64,000 nucleotides of DNA from Paraphysoderma sedebokerense. Lineage: Eukaryota; Blastocladiomycota; Physodermatomycetes; Physodermatales; Physodermataceae. The notes under the pieces were generated by a model, which worked only from the letters and a program-made list of their open reading frames with translations, was not told the DNA's origin and made no database searches. A program made the translations under genes and the position numbers. Location: contig JAHLJZ010000011.1 of NCBI GenBank assembly GCA_025602915.1, positions 310,001-374,000 on the forward strand, given 5' to 3'. Shown here piece after piece: positions 62,451 to 64,000 of this stretch (its first letter is position 1; each line of letters begins with the position of its first letter).

Positions 62451-64000
62451 TTAAGCGACGGGCTTTGCAACCCACATCATGTAGCCTGACTTAGTCCTAA
62501 CATGATCGACGAGTTTAAAGCCAGCACCTTCCAGCAACTTATCCATCTCGATTTTACTTCTTTCACGTCCATTGATGATGGCGAGCATTTGCATATCTAC
62601 ATGGGCAACCAGAGTTGTTGGCGGATCAGTAACTTCAAGATCAGCGATGACTATTCGAACGTCGCCTTTGCGATGGTCGGGAATAGATGAATGGATGGTG
62701 CGAAGTATCCGACTACTTTGCGGATTAGACCAATCGTGCAGAATTGTACGCTATAAAAGTTGAGGGGCAATATTAACATGGATGCTACAAAATTTCAGAG
62801 AAAAAAATTGATGATAAATACAAGAAAATAAACGTCTCCGTTCGCAGGTACTTTCTTGAAGAAATCTCCACCCACGAACTGAACACGATTAATCAAGTCC
62901 CCATGTTCTTTTTTCCAATGTTGATTCGCGTCTTGTGCGGTTTTGGGCCGATCGAAAAGAATAAGCTTAAAAGAAGGATTCATCCTCAAAAGCTCAGCCG
63001 AGAATCCACCAAATCCACCACCAACGTCGCATATCGTTTTGTCCTGAAATTGAGACCAACTATCAAAATATTCCATTAATTTTTCGTCAAGAAACAGCAT
63101 TTCAAAATATCACTCACTTAAAATCGACCAGCAGTGACTTATTGACTCTAGCATCATGGATACGAACGAAAAGCATGATCAGTTCTCATTTCGCTGTCGT
63201 CGATCTCTGAGGCAAAGAAAGTACGGAACACGTACATATTGCTCTGGCAAATCATAGCTTGAGCAAAGCGCTCTCGTCTCCAATCATTTTCTTCTCTGTC
63301 AAGATAAGTCCAAAATGATTCACCCATATGAATGTCGAAGGATGATCCTTCGCCACCAGCTTTCACAGTTTCCAGTAATTTCTCAAAGCCCATGTAAGAT
63401 TCATCTGTGAAGTGCTCCACCTGATTTGGTTCGATCAAATCAGTTACAGTCTAGAATCAAACACTTGGAGAAAACACAAACCAAGGCTTTCACGCTAGCC
63501 GGATGATCCGCTCTGAGAGTTGCTGTCAAGCGGTTATTACACCATTGACCTTTTTGATTTTTCTTAAACATCCCGTGTGAGTAAAGTAAAGTCATCACGC
63601 GCCCTAGATAAGGAAGATGGTGAGCGGGAGGATAGAATAGTGATAATCCGTAAGCCAATAGAAGGTAGCAATTGAAGGTATTTGTGGATTGGACGCTAGA
63701 GGGTTCAACAAACCTAGTCGATCGGCATCAACTTTTGTTTTCTCAGCCAATGTCTTCGTATCCATTGGATTGTTCTTAATCAGGTCAGGAATATTGAGAA
63801 CCACGACGACATGAAGGCATTTCGAGACCATGAAAGCTATCGTATTGAATCCTGATCAGCAAGAGTGCAACCGTTTCACAAGAGAGGAAATTTTTCCCCA
63901 ATGAATTCGCAGAACTGGAAAGGAGAAATCAACTAACATTGGGCGTACACCAAAACAGTTGGGGCAGGGGGCAGCAATCTTCCAGTAAATTTTTCAAATG
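62451..64000 (-). CDS. SAM-dependent O-methyltransferase, copy 2 (partial)
   Basis: Homologue of the gene at 48136 on the opposite strand. The gene runs off the right edge, so the first exon is missing. The most upstream visible exon reads FEKFTGRLLPPAPTVLVYAQ, collinear with the first exon of copy 1. Then come CLHVVVVLNIPDLIKNNPMD, LYSHGMFKKNQKGQWCNNRL, ICDVGGGFGGFSAELLRMNP, LILFDRPKTA and FVGGDFFKKVP. It ends SGYMMWVAKPVA. The SAM-binding glycine motif and the acidic turn are intact, and intron positions match copy 1. Confidence 0.85.

Noticed and set aside
48136-64000. Possible secondary-metabolite cluster bounded by two O-methyltransferases
   Set aside because: The genes between them (phosphoesterase, synaptojanin, PP2A B'') are general cell functions, with no synthase or oxidase.

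Overview
This is a eukaryotic, almost certainly fungal, nuclear window. It is AT-rich by eye and gene-dense, and most genes are broken by several short GT-AG introns. A copper-fist transcription factor (a fungus-specific DNA-binding fold) sits beside SRP54, BDP1, WDR33/Pfs2, URI/Bud27, a synaptojanin-type phosphatase and a PP2A B'' subunit. A LIM-kinase-like TKL kinase, a LENG1 orthologue, a fused 7TM-RGS receptor and tandem families of small membrane proteins point away from yeasts. They suggest an early-diverging lineage such as Mucoromycota/Glomeromycotina; that placement is an inference.

Layout. 1-586: C-terminus of a URI/Bud27-like protein. 947-3846 (-): TKL kinase with a C1 zinc finger. 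4330-6516 (-): major facilitator, divergent from a copper-fist regulator (6997-8728 +) across a promoter with four CACGTG sites. 9217-10525 (-): GPI-anchored protein of unknown function. 11213-13046 (-): LENG1-like protein, divergent from a short SET protein (13289-14149 +). 14813-18248 (+): three tandem DUF2306-like membrane proteins, the middle one frameshifted. 18385-20281 (-): secreted subtilisin. 21718-23378 (+): 7TM receptor fused to an RGS domain. 23631-25907 (-): SRP54, divergent from a SETD3/RLSMT-type methyltransferase (26141-28498 +). 28806-30723 (-): BDP1. 31261-32972 (+): PX-BAR sorting nexin. 33535-34833 (+): HExxH metallopeptidase-like protein. 35793-38418 (+): two tandem four-TM proteins with a conserved promoter. 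39281-42600 (+): large secreted protein of unknown function. 43053-45951 (-): WDR33/Pfs2. 46588-47521 (+): CBM48 protein. 48136-49754 (+) and 62451->64000 (-): two related O-methyltransferases in opposite orientation. Between them lie a hypothetical protein, an MPPED-type phosphoesterase, a synaptojanin-like phosphatase and a PP2A B'' subunit.

The window is not one pathway. Housekeeping functions (RNA polymerase III initiation, mRNA 3' processing, protein targeting, phosphoinositide turnover, endosomal sorting) alternate with small lineage-expanded families (DUF2306, four-TM, O-methyltransferase) and signalling genes (TKL kinase, 7TM-RGS, PP2A). The most notable observations are the E-box cluster, an Arg-to-Cys change in the SRP54 G3 motif, three very small exons of 15-20 nt inside conserved motifs, the co-conserved promoters of the four-TM pair, and several secreted or membrane proteins with no known role. 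I saw no rRNA, tRNA, CRISPR array or recognisable transposon or virus-like element. Gene models were spliced by eye, so exon junctions are provisional.
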